Below are positions 1-7,387 of a stretch of DNA of 64,000 bases, piece by piece. The notes under the pieces are model-generated. The model worked only from the letters and a program-made list of their open reading frames with translations. It was not told the DNA's origin and did not search any database. The position numbers and the translations under genes were made by a program. The first letter of the stretch is position 1. Every line of letters begins with the position of its first letter. Origin of the DNA: Sphingobium sp. AP49 (GTDB taxonomy: Bacteria; Pseudomonadota; Alphaproteobacteria; Sphingomonadales; Sphingomonadaceae). Where the stretch lies: the NCBI RefSeq assembly GCF_000281715.2, contig NZ_CP124576.1, forward strand, positions 503,501-567,500, given 5' to 3'.

Positions 1-235
1 CGCCAAGCGGTCGCAGATCAGCGCGGTCAATCATGTCCGTACGATCCATACCGCGCCTGATGCCGTTTTCGTAGCGATCAGTGCTGATTTCGTCGACGAT
101 CTGCCGATGGGAGATGCAGAGCGTCTGATCGAGGATATTGAACGCGAAATGAAGGCTTGCGTCCCCGATCTGACGTCCATTTACATCCGGCCGGAAAAGC
201 AGTCGGATGCTGTGCGACAAACACCGCCGGCCTAA
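1..235 (+). CDS. Cation diffusion facilitator (CDF) transporter, C-terminal fragment
   Basis: The gene runs in from the left edge; the frame starts at base 2 and ends with TAA at 233-235, so only 77 residues are visible. They contain no membrane segment. The run HTAPDAVFVAISADFVDD followed by an acidic helix (ERLIEDIEREMK) and a final strand ending IYIRPE matches the cytoplasmic dimerisation domain that closes CDF metal/proton antiporters. Members export Zn, Co, Cd or Fe; the metal cannot be told from this piece. Its stop codon overlaps the stop of the next gene on the other strand, so the two CDF genes converge with no terminator between them. It lies at the island end bounded by the recombinase at 2141-3379. 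Confidence 0.72.
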   Translation, partial: AKRSQISAVNHVRTIHTAPDAVFVAISADFVDDLPMGDAERLIEDIEREMKACVPDLTSIYIRPEKQSDAVRQTPPA

Positions 236-1167
236 TTTCCTTCCTCGCGTCCAACAGGCGGGATGAAGCTCACCTGTGCCAACCGCCACGACCTGTCCTC
301 ACCCTCCGGCCAATAATGGCGCGGGTGACGACATTCGCCCGGTGGATGCGTGTCATGCACTTCGGCCCGAATAAGGCGGCCGGTTTCCCGTAGCCGTATT
401 GTGGCACCGGGAAATTCAGCGCTGAGGCGATCACACAGACTTTGCGCATCATTCGAAAGATCAGTGCTGGAAAGCGCCCTTGGCGCACCATCGACCAGTT
501 CTGCCGTGGAAGAGCGCAACGCCTTGATACCGTCATTGAGGACATCGAGCGAAATGATAGCTGCTGCCAACGAGTCAGCCCACCACCAGCCAAGCCCCAG
601 CCCAATGACACCGGCGAGCCCCGCCGCCCCGGTCAGCCAATTGGCCTTGTTCATGAGTGCGTCGGTATGCAGCAGCTTGTCGTTGAGAGCCTGCGCCAGC
701 GGAAGTTCCTTCCGGCCGATGAAGAGCGGCGGGATGAGGGAGTAAATCTGGGCGGCGATCATCAGCCATCCCAACCAGATATCATGCCCCAGAATGACGA
801 TCGATCCGACGGTCGCGTGCTCCTGCGAGCCCAGCGCCATCATCGCATTGTAGAGGAGCAGCGCGCCGACGGCAGTCAGTGCAACAGCCGCCACAAAGAA
901 ACCAAGGCCGTTGACCCGCTCGAAACCGAAAGGAAAGCGGCGCGATCGATGGGCGCGACGCTCCAAATGCGCGGCGATCAGGAACATGACAGGCGGAACC
1001 AGGCCCAGCGTGTCCTCTATCCACGCGGTCTTCATCGTCTGGCTCTGACCAAGCACTAGGCCCATCGTCACGATGATGGTTAGAGTCCAGAAGATGTTCC
1101 AATATTCCAGGCGCACCGCCCGCGCCATCGTCTCGCGCAGTTCATCGGGAAGACTTGTATCGCTCAT
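232..1167 (-). CDS. Atypical CDF-family cation transporter
   Basis: 311 residues from ATG at 1165-1167, chosen because it overlaps the upstream stop as ATGA; an in-frame start 19 codons earlier lies inside the upstream gene. Several hydrophobic segments (around residues 25-45, 55-70, 85-110, 125-150, 175-205) and a C-terminal soluble domain of about 90 residues fit the CDF plan. The segment HTDALMNKANWLTG resembles the fifth CDF helix, where a His/Asp pair binds metal, and the end carries HPPGECRHPRHYW, rich in potential metal ligands. The family exports divalent cations from the cytoplasm. The classical second-helix metal motif is not obvious, so substrate is open. It is translationally coupled to the lipoprotein gene at 1164-1610. 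Confidence 0.75.
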   Translation of the reverse strand: MSDTSLPDELRETMARAVRLEYWNIFWTLTIIVTMGLVLGQSQTMKTAWIEDTLGLVPPVMFLIAAHLERRAHRSRRFPFGFERVNGLGFFVAAVALTAVGALLLYNAMMALGSQEHATVGSIVILGHDIWLGWLMIAAQIYSLIPPLFIGRKELPLAQALNDKLLHTDALMNKANWLTGAAGLAGVIGLGLGWWWADSLAAAIISLDVLNDGIKALRSSTAELVDGAPRALSSTDLSNDAQSLCDRLSAEFPGATIRLRETGRLIRAEVHDTHPPGECRHPRHYWPEGEDRSWRLAQVSFIPPVGREEGN

Positions 1168-1610
1168 TCGTCGCGCGCCTCCTGCGAAATCGCGCGGCTC
1201 GCACGCTCGACTGTCATGATCCACCGGTTCTCGCCGTTGCGCATGGCCGCCTTGAGTTGCAGCGGCGTGTCTTTCGTTCCTGTCGTCGAGAGAGGCGGAC
1301 CAAATGCCACATCCATCGCCCAGGGGCTCTCGGCCGAAAAACGTCCGATCACCAGGTCAAGCGTACCGTCGTCAAGCTGCTGGAAAAGTGCCTCGCCCGC
1401 GCCTGGCCGCCATTGTGCCTTCGCGCGGGTTCGCCGCTCAATTTCATGTACCAGCGTCCGGACTTGTGCGGCTTCGTGCACAGTTGGATCGGCGAGTGCG
1501 ACCGTGAAGGTTCGTTGCTCTGCAATCCGCTTCGATGTGCCGGCCGGATCGCGAGGCAATATATCGCATGCGGCGAGGAGAGAAACGGAAAGGATTATCG
1601 CGCGCTTCAT
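1164..1610 (-). CDS. Lipoprotein with a substrate-binding-protein-like half domain
   Basis: 148 residues from ATG at 1608-1610. The N terminus MKRAIILSVSLLAAC is a clear lipoprotein signal with lipobox LAAC, so the protein should be lipid-anchored outside the cytoplasm. The mature part (TFTVALADPTVHE, then LDDGTLDLVIGRFSAESPW, then a predicted binding-lobe strand) resembles the first lobe of family 3 periplasmic solute-binding proteins, but at about 130 residues it is roughly half their usual size. Start and stop overlap the neighbouring genes by ATGA on both sides (1607-1610 and 1164-1167), which indicates one operon with the CDF transporter. A metal-presenting or metal-sensing accessory to the transporter is my inference; no ABC permease is seen. 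Confidence 0.6.
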   Translation of the reverse strand: MKRAIILSVSLLAACDILPRDPAGTSKRIAEQRTFTVALADPTVHEAAQVRTLVHEIERRTRAKAQWRPGAGEALFQQLDDGTLDLVIGRFSAESPWAMDVAFGPPLSTTGTKDTPLQLKAAMRNGENRWIMTVERASRAISQEARDE

Positions 1611-1948
1611 TGTTCGCGCGTCCTGTGATCGATGCGAATGTGGAGGCGGCAAGAATGGAATTCATTTCGAGCCCGGTCGACTTTGCCAGCCTGCCAGGCC
1701 TGGATCATCTGTGCTGTTAGAGTGGCATCGGGGATATTGTCGCCGCCACAGTCCTGCGCTTTCCTGGGCCGTGCCCTGAGCGAGCTCGCGTCGAGGGCCG
1801 CTGCTCCGCGCGTCGAAGCACAAACGAAGGCAATCGAAGAGCGATTGATGATTGGGGATGCTAACTGGGCGGTTTCCGTCCTGCCGCTGAATAGGGCTGC
1901 GCTTTGCGGGACCAGAGCATCGCGCATCTGGGCATCTGCCTCTTCCAT
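1607..1948 (-). CDS. Hypothetical protein at head of CDF operon
   Basis: 113 residues if started at ATG 1946-1948, which has a weak purine-rich stretch upstream; an in-frame start at 2059 has none. Its TGA overlaps the lipoprotein ATG (1607-1610), the main reason to believe it is translated. No signal peptide or membrane segment is evident. The middle has a hydrophobic patch (IINRSSIAFVCAS) and the C terminus is basic. I do not recognise a family. It could be a decayed gene whose reading frame happens to remain open. Confidence 0.35.
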   Translation of the reverse strand: MEEADAQMRDALVPQSAALFSGRTETAQLASPIINRSSIAFVCASTRGAAALDASSLRARPRKAQDCGGDNIPDATLTAQMIQAWQAGKVDRARNEFHSCRLHIRIDHRTREQ

Positions 1949-2140
1949 ATGTCTCACCGCCTGGGATGATCCGGCTCGCCTCCTCGGCGCGAAGAGGACA
2001 CCATCACATTCTTCGGAATAGTTGCAGGCTGATAACGTCTGGTAGCGAAAAAGAGCCATCGCTCTGGCGGAGAGGCTTCGCTGAAAAACGGCCGACCTCG
2101 TATAAGGGGCTCATCTCCATGTCATGATGGTGGAGGGCGA

Positions 2141-3379
2141 TCATCTGCACCCTCGCAAAAGTTCATCGATATACTCGGCTACCGCCGTTGCGGCCGCGCG
2201 CAGCGGCTCGTCGATATGGATGTAGCGCTGCGTGACGCCGCGGGACGCGTGTCCCAGCAGTGCCGCAATCGTGAGTTCGGAGTAGCCAAGCCCGCCTGCG
2301 ACACTTGCGAAAGTGTGGCGCAAGACATGCGGTGTCACGCCTTCGACTCCTGCTCGATGGCAAATTCTATCCAAGACCCGCACTATGCCGATGAAGTGGC
2401 CTTCTCCCCAATCGGCTGGGAAGAAATATCGCGAACCCGAATCGGCCTGCGCCGAAAGAAGCTGGAGAGCAGGCTGACCTATCACGCGTCGTTGCGCCCC
2501 CGTTTTTGTCGTCCTGAAGTGAATCGCGCTCTCCTCATCAAGGAGCCAGTCGCGCTCAAGACTGAGTGCTTCGAGCCGACGAAAGCCAGTCAGCAACAGC
2601 AATCGGATCACGGCTATCCCGGTAGGATGCTCGTCATCTGCCTCAGCTTCTCTGAGCGCTATGCCGAGCTTCCTGATCTCAGCCTGAGAGAGCCACCTCA
2701 TTTTGGGCGTGCTCGCAATTCTGCGAATGCCCCTCGCGGGATTTTTGTCGATTTCGCCAAGTCGCACGGCATGTTCGAAAATCGAGTGAAGCGTAGACAT
2801 GCAGCGCGAGGCTACGCCTTCGCCGCCTTTGGTGGCTCCCCCACGACTGCCCACCCTGGGCTTGGAGGTCGCACCAGCAGCGATGTCGGCTTGGGCGCCT
2901 TCGATATCACCGAGCTTCAATGTGGCAATTATTCTGTGGCCTAGCAACGGACGGATGTGGGCATCGACACGACTTCGATCCATCGTCAGAGTGGATGCCT
3001 TGATCGGTTTGCGGCTTCTGCCGATGATTTTGCCGGCTGAGGCTCGCTCAAGGTACCAGTCACAAATCTGGTCTACAGTATAGCCCTGCCCGCTCGACCG
3101 GGCATCCTCGACAGGGTCTCGCCCATTGGCGACATCGCCAAGGATGATGCGAGCCTGCCGCCTGGCTTCCTCCACGGTCATCAACCCGAACCGACCAATC
3201 ACCTTTCGACGGCTCTGTCCGTTCGGCAAACGGTACTGAACGACGAAACTTCGCCGGCTCTGGCCGATAGAAACACCGAAGCCACGCAGCTCGCTGTCCC
3301 ACAGAAGATGATTCGAACCCTTGACCCCATCTTTCGAAGGTTTCTGAGCTTCGATGAGCGTTTTTGTGATTTTCGCCAT
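2141..3379 (-). CDS. Tyrosine recombinase (island integrase)
   Basis: 412 residues. The N terminus (residues 1-90) has the arm-type DNA-binding domain typical of integrases of tRNA-borne islands (VQYRLPNGQSRR, IGRFGLMTVEEAR), then a SAM-like core-binding domain (about 100-215) and a catalytic domain. All catalytic residues of the family are visible: R267 in TGFRRLE, H351 and R354 in HVLRH, H377 in LLGHAS and Y386 in QRYIHI. The gene reads away from a tRNA-Gly 3' fragment that begins about 210 bases upstream of its start, the arrangement expected of an island integrated into that tRNA. It looks intact and probably functional. It should catalyse excision and integration at the attachment site at 3591-3635. 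Confidence 0.93.
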   Translation of the reverse strand: MAKITKTLIEAQKPSKDGVKGSNHLLWDSELRGFGVSIGQSRRSFVVQYRLPNGQSRRKVIGRFGLMTVEEARRQARIILGDVANGRDPVEDARSSGQGYTVDQICDWYLERASAGKIIGRSRKPIKASTLTMDRSRVDAHIRPLLGHRIIATLKLGDIEGAQADIAAGATSKPRVGSRGGATKGGEGVASRCMSTLHSIFEHAVRLGEIDKNPARGIRRIASTPKMRWLSQAEIRKLGIALREAEADDEHPTGIAVIRLLLLTGFRRLEALSLERDWLLDEESAIHFRTTKTGAQRRVIGQPALQLLSAQADSGSRYFFPADWGEGHFIGIVRVLDRICHRAGVEGVTPHVLRHTFASVAGGLGYSELTIAALLGHASRGVTQRYIHIDEPLRAAATAVAEYIDELLRGCR

Positions 3380-3590
3380 GATTTCAGTCGCCTGCCAAAT
3401 GACCCAAAAATCTGCTTACTTTTTCCGGATTTCGACCTGATTTTGCTTATTTTATAAGTCCTGGAGGTCAAATCCGGGCGCAGGGCAGGATAACACTGAC
3501 GAATCCCGATCGCAAATAAACGGCAGAAATACGTGCTTTTTGCCGTTGTAGCGTAAAATCGAAAAAGACAGAAAATACGCTTCTGGCGAA

Positions 3591-3635
3591 TTGCCAAGGT
3601 TGGGGTCGAGGGTTCGAATCCCTTCGCCCGCTCCA
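3591..3635 (+). other. Attachment site: 3' half of tRNA-Gly(GCC)
   Basis: These 45 bases match the 3' half of a tRNA-Gly: anticodon loop with GCC (3592-3596), variable region, T arm with GGTTCGAATCC, the acceptor strand CGCCCGC, discriminator T and encoded CCA. The 5' half is missing: the bases upstream (3560-3590) do not form a D arm or a matching acceptor strand. A lone 3' tRNA end beside an integrase is the usual mark of an attR/attL repeat; the intact tRNA-Gly should lie at the other end of the island, to the left of the window. Confidence 0.8.
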
Positions 3636-3707
3636 GTTTCTCTCATCTCATTGAGAGAACAAGAAAAACTGTCGCACAGACGGTCCAGCACCAATATCGT
3701 ATCCACA

Positions 3708-3959
3708 GTGATGCCGGTCGAGGTGTATCAACCCCTCTTAAATGCCGGAGCCGCTGCCTCGCTCATTTGCTTCCACTCGTTCCGCCGCAACTTTCGGGAC
3801 GGACTGCGTGAGGCGAAAATCGATCGCGATGTCGCACTGGTGCTTGGTGCATCGGCTATCATACTGATCACCAATGGTCCCAGGGGCGAGGCCATTGCGC
3901 TCAACGCGCCGGCGGATGCGCCGCTGTCGGCTATACCCACCGCCTGTCTTGCATCCTAG
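3708..3959 (+). pseudogene. Remnant of a second tyrosine recombinase
   Basis: The frame through 3768-3860 reads FHSFRRNFRDGLREAKIDRDVALVLG, close to the catalytic HxxR region of sphingomonad phage-type integrases (His-Ser-Phe-Arg, then the helix and an LG turn). Upstream and downstream the frame loses similarity; the conserved Arg of the first box and the catalytic Tyr are absent. It is not the missing end of the intact integrase at 2141-3379, which is complete. I read it as debris of an earlier element. Confidence 0.5.
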
Positions 3960-4057
3960 GCCGCGCCATTTCTTGCGGCGGCTCGGGCCGGGGACGAAGC
4001 AACGCTCCAGATTCAGGGCCGGGCCGGACGGCGGCCGGCCTTCAACATCGTGGGGCG

Positions 4058-4398
4058 ATGGGCGGCGCCAGCCTCGTCACGAAGGCGACCGTGGAGCAGG
4101 ATGGGCAGTTGCGCCTATTGTCCAAGCCGAACGAGAAGCGCGCCTGCATCGTGACCGGACGAGAGGCAGCGCGCGCCAGGGAATATTTCGCCGGCTGGCC
4201 CGGCTGGATCGATCCCGGCATCGTCACCGATGGAGGCGCCGGTGAGGCAGGAACCGCGATCAAGGCGGGCTATTCCAACGTTATCGGGCTGATCGGGGCC
4301 AATCCCTACGATCATGTCGCCAGCGATACAGGGCGATCGTCGATGCGGGCTATATCCGCCAGACAGCGCAGGCGAGCCGCAAGTTGCCGCAATCGCTG
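4058..4398 (+). pseudogene. Unrecognised degenerate coding remnant
   Basis: The frame from 4058 gives a protein-like stretch (GQLRLLSKPNEKRACIV, then REYFAGWPGWIDPGIVTDGG, then AIKAGYSNVIGLIGANPYDHV) up to about 4325. A one-base shift then lets a second protein-like stretch (AIVDAGYIRQTAQASRKL) run to a stop near 4398. Both parts look like once-coding sequence split by a frameshift. I cannot assign a family. Confidence 0.3.
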
Positions 4399-4770
4399 TA
4401 AGGGAGAGCGAGCGAAAATATGGCTGACCACGGCCATGATCGGACGCTCAGCTGTGATCGTCCGATCACCATGTGCGGAGCGTCCGCATTTTTCAAAGCA
4501 ATATATGGAAGTTAGGGATCAATCGGATGACTGTCGTTCCTCGTCCGAGGGCACTCGGTAGAGTTTGCGAGGAGATCTCTACCAAAAAATCCAGTATTTT
4601 GACTGATTTGGTCCTTTCATAATGAAACCATGCGGCCACCTGATTGCAGGGTAGGCGCGACCGACTTCCAATTTTTTACCCTTATTTATCCCGGAGGCAG
4701 AGACCTGCGATGTAGCCCGATTTCCGAGGTGCTGATGTTGACCTGCACCAATCTCGGAAAGGTAAGGATC

Positions 4771-4881
4771 ATGAGGAAACATCTCGTTAGCGTCATCGCC
4801 GTCCTCGCGGCGATCAGTCCTGCTGCAGCTTATGCTGCTTATGTGCCACGGAGGCGATTGGTTGACGCCATGGACGCATGA
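4771..4881 (+). CDS. Very small signal-peptide-like ORF, possibly truncated gene
   Basis: 36 codons from ATG at 4771, preceded by a good ribosome-binding stretch (GGAAAGG at about 4756-4762). Residues 1-22 look like a secretion signal (MRKHLVSVIAVLAAISPAAA) and are followed by only 14 residues. It is either a truncated exported protein whose downstream part has been lost, or a chance frame. Confidence 0.28.
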   Translation: MRKHLVSVIAVLAAISPAAAYAAYVPRRRLVDAMDA

Positions 4882-5007
4882 GGATGCGTCGGTGATTAGA
4901 GGGCGATTTTCACTTCATTTGATAGATCGCTTCACAGATGGCGCGACGCTCCCGGTAAAACAGGCTATGTTCGCCGCGCTTTCTGGACGCTCGATCACAG
5001 GTGGGGC

Positions 5008-5913
5008 ATGGACAATCGCGCAGGCGAGATGATGGTGTTCGTTCGGGTCGTCGAGGCGGGCAGCTTTTCCGAAGCCGCGCGGCTGATGCTGATGACGCCC
5101 TCGACCGTGTCCAAGCTGATCGCCCGGCTGGAAGCGCGGCTGGGCGTGCGCCTGATCGAGCGATCGACCCGGCGACTGGCGCTGACCGGCGAAGGTCAAT
5201 TTTATTATGAACGCAGCCAGGCGCTGCTGGCCCAGATCGACGAGACCGAACAGCAGATCGCACAGGGCGGCGCGGAAGCCGAGGGGCTGGTCCGTGTCAC
5301 CTCGTCCGTGACCTTCGGCACCACCGCGCTCGAACCGATCCTGCCGGCCTTTTTCGAGGCCTATCCCCGGATCATCGTCGACCTGTCGCTGTCGGACGAG
5401 GTGGTCGATCTGTATCTCGACCGCACGGATGTCGCGATCCGCGTCGGCAAGTTGCAGGATTCCAACCTGATGGCGCGCAGGATTGGTGAGACGCGGCGCC
5501 GGATCGTCGCCTCGCCCGCCTATCTCGCCCGGCATGGCACGCCGCGCACGCCGGAGGAACTGGTCGGCCATAACTGCCTTGGCTTCAATTTCCGGCGCGC
5601 CATGCCGGTCTGGCCGATGCGCGAGGGCGGCCGGATCGTCGAGCGGATGCTGAGCGGGTCGCTGCTGGCCAATAATGGCGAGACGCTGCGACGGATGGCG
5701 CTGGCGGGTGTCGGCATCGTGCGGACGGCAGACTATCATCTGCGCGGGGCGATCGCGCGCGGCGAACTGGTCGAGCTGTTGGTCGACAGCGAGATTGGCG
5801 AGGTGGACGATATCCATGCGCTGTTTCGCGGGGCGCAGTTCCTGCCCGCGCGGGTCAGGGCCTTCCTCGATTTCACCGTGCCGCGGATGCAGGCCTTCCT
5901 GGCCGAGGGATGA
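5008..5913 (+). CDS. LysR-family transcriptional regulator
   Basis: 301 residues. The N-terminal 60 residues form the winged helix-turn-helix (SFSEAARLMLMTPSTVSKLIARLEARLGVRLIERS with the usual RRLALTGEG wing), followed by the linker helix and an effector-binding domain of two Rossmann-like lobes (about 90-295). Within the family it resembles the CrgA/DmlR subgroup. LysR proteins are cytoplasmic DNA-binding proteins controlled by a small inducer. Its gene converges on the monooxygenase gene (5948-6373), with 34 bases between the stops, so it is not divergent from its likely targets as LysR genes often are. Control of the neighbouring cluster is a guess from position. Confidence 0.9.
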   Translation: MDNRAGEMMVFVRVVEAGSFSEAARLMLMTPSTVSKLIARLEARLGVRLIERSTRRLALTGEGQFYYERSQALLAQIDETEQQIAQGGAEAEGLVRVTSSVTFGTTALEPILPAFFEAYPRIIVDLSLSDEVVDLYLDRTDVAIRVGKLQDSNLMARRIGETRRRIVASPAYLARHGTPRTPEELVGHNCLGFNFRRAMPVWPMREGGRIVERMLSGSLLANNGETLRRMALAGVGIVRTADYHLRGAIARGELVELLVDSEIGEVDDIHALFRGAQFLPARVRAFLDFTVPRMQAFLAEG

Positions 5914-5947
5914 AGCGGGCGGGCGATCGCCCGCCCGCGCCGATCGT

Positions 5948-6373
5948 TCAGCGGGTGCCATGTCCCAATATCGCCATGTGCATCACTTCGACACCGCCCT
6001 CCGCCAGTTCGGGTAGTCTGGCGAACCAGGCCTGGACATAAGGCATGGCGTTATGCGCCTCGAAATCGGCCTCGCTCTCGAATATTTCATAGAAGATGAA
6101 ATGGCCTGGCCGGGCGCGGTCCTCCTGCAGGAAATAGACGAGATTCTTGGGGTCGCTGCGGACCAGTTTCACCAGCGGCAGTGTTGCCGCGCGCAATGCG
6201 TCTTCCTTGCCGGGTTTCGCGCGCACCTGTGCCACGATCGACCAGGCGCCCTCTGGAATGCGGGTATAGCGGACCGTGTCGGCGACCGGCGCCGCTGTTT
6301 GGGCGAGTGCCGGGGCGGTTACTGCCAGCGGCAGCAACAGGGCCGACAGCGCCATGAATATGTTGCGCATCAT
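5948..6373 (-). CDS. Exported antibiotic-biosynthesis-monooxygenase (ABM) domain protein
   Basis: 141 residues. Residues 1-24 are a Sec signal peptide ending ALA-Q, so the protein should be periplasmic. The rest is a single ABM/YgiN-type ferredoxin-like fold: WSIVAQVRAKPGKEDALRAA, then a strand YFLQEDRARPGHFIFYEIFESEADFEAHNAMPYV in the usual order (quoted here only for its motifs EIFESEADFEAH and the helix before it). Relatives act as cofactor-free quinol or polyketide monooxygenases or as small-molecule binders, usually in the cytoplasm, so the export signal is notable. It is the last gene of a three-gene set with the VOC protein and the aldo/keto reductase. Confidence 0.85.
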   Translation of the reverse strand: MMRNIFMALSALLLPLAVTAPALAQTAAPVADTVRYTRIPEGAWSIVAQVRAKPGKEDALRAATLPLVKLVRSDPKNLVYFLQEDRARPGHFIFYEIFESEADFEAHNAMPYVQAWFARLPELAEGGVEVMHMAILGHGTR

Positions 6374-6434
6374 GCGTTCCTTTGCTTGGCATGCGGGGAA
6401 GGGACCGGGGCGGGCAGCGCCGCCCCGGTTCGGT

Positions 6435-7286
6435 TCAAAGCCCGGCGCGGGCCTTCTGGCGGCTGGCCAGCGTGTTGGCGAAGCGCTGCTTCACCGGACC
6501 CAGCGCCTTCACGAATTCGAGCTGTTCGCCCTCCGGCCCCTTGCAATAGATCAGCTCCCATCCGTCCGACGGGGCGACCGTCACTTTGTTGGTATTGCTG
6601 CTCTGGGGCGCGGCCTTGCGCTCGGCCTCGCTGCGCACGCGGATGATGCGATTGGCGCGGACCTGCGTCATGCCGCGCCGGGCGGACTCCGCTTCCAGGT
6701 CGGTGATGAACTGGTTGAAGTCGATATCGTCGCGCACATGGAAGCAGATGTGCATCATCCGCGGAAAGGCCGGGCTCATATGCTGCACCGGTTCGGCAAA
6801 GGCCTTCGGCCCGCCCATCGGCTGGTCGGCATCGCGATATTGCAGCAACTCGATCACGACATTGTCGAACTGGATGAAGCGGACGTCGAGCCGCTGCGCC
6901 CCGCCGCGCAGGTCCGGCACACCGATGGTCCGCGGATTGACGCCCAGCTCATTGGCGACGATCTCCTGATCGGCCAGCAGGGTATTCTGGACCGCATCGC
7001 CCGAAAAGTCGCCATGGCGGAACACCTCGGTCCCGCCCAGCACCTGGGTGTAGAATTCATAGGCCCTCTCCATATTCTGGACCGTCAGCCCGAAATGCTG
7101 CACGCCCTGAAGACGGGCGCCCAGCGATGCCCGGCTGGGCGTTGCGGACGATGATGCGGCGCTGCTCTGGGCTTGGGCCGGTGCGGAAAAGGGGGCGCCA
7201 GCGGCACCGGCGAGGATCGCGGCGCCGGCCGCGTGCAGCATGTCGCGACGCCCAAGGGCGGTCGCATCCTTGTTCACTTCGGTCAT
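6435..7286 (-). CDS. Exported VOC-family (glyoxalase/dioxygenase fold) protein
   Basis: 283 residues from ATG at 7284-7286, which has a strong ribosome site (GGAGGGAATTGACC). The N terminus has a twin-arginine-type signal: GRRDML then a hydrophobic run and an AQA-like cleavage region near residue 39. The mature part holds two vicinal-oxygen-chelate modules (LQGVQHFGLTVQNMERAYEFYTQ at the start, MMHICFHVRDD in the middle), with His residues that could bind a metal. Tat export would fit a metalloenzyme folded in the cytoplasm. Substrate unknown. It sits between the reductase and the ABM gene, likely one transcript. Confidence 0.8.
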   Translation of the reverse strand: MTEVNKDATALGRRDMLHAAGAAILAGAAGAPFSAPAQAQSSAASSSATPSRASLGARLQGVQHFGLTVQNMERAYEFYTQVLGGTEVFRHGDFSGDAVQNTLLADQEIVANELGVNPRTIGVPDLRGGAQRLDVRFIQFDNVVIELLQYRDADQPMGGPKAFAEPVQHMSPAFPRMMHICFHVRDDIDFNQFITDLEAESARRGMTQVRANRIIRVRSEAERKAAPQSSNTNKVTVAPSDGWELIYCKGPEGEQLEFVKALGPVKQRFANTLASRQKARAGL

Positions 7287-7387
7287 GGTCAATTCCCTCC
7301 TGTTGGTAGGCGCCGGACAATGGCGCGGGGTGCGCCCCGACCGGCACACAGCTTGGTCGGGGACGCGTATCAGGCCGACCGCGCGGG

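Larger units (their letters stand above)
3636..5007. other. Decayed intergenic region with gene remnants
   Basis: About 1.4 kb without a convincing intact gene. It contains an integrase remnant (3708-3959), an unrecognised degenerate reading frame (4058-4398) and a tiny signal-peptide-like frame (4771-4881). The stretch 4440-4770 is noticeably less GC-rich than its surroundings. The position just outside the tRNA-Gly fragment suggests scars of older integration events at the same hot spot. Confidence 0.5.

Noticed and set aside
3452..3706. Minus-strand frame reading GAGEGIRTLDPNLG
   Set aside because: This is the familiar false protein produced by translating the opposite strand of a tRNA 3' end; it only confirms the tRNA-Gly fragment.
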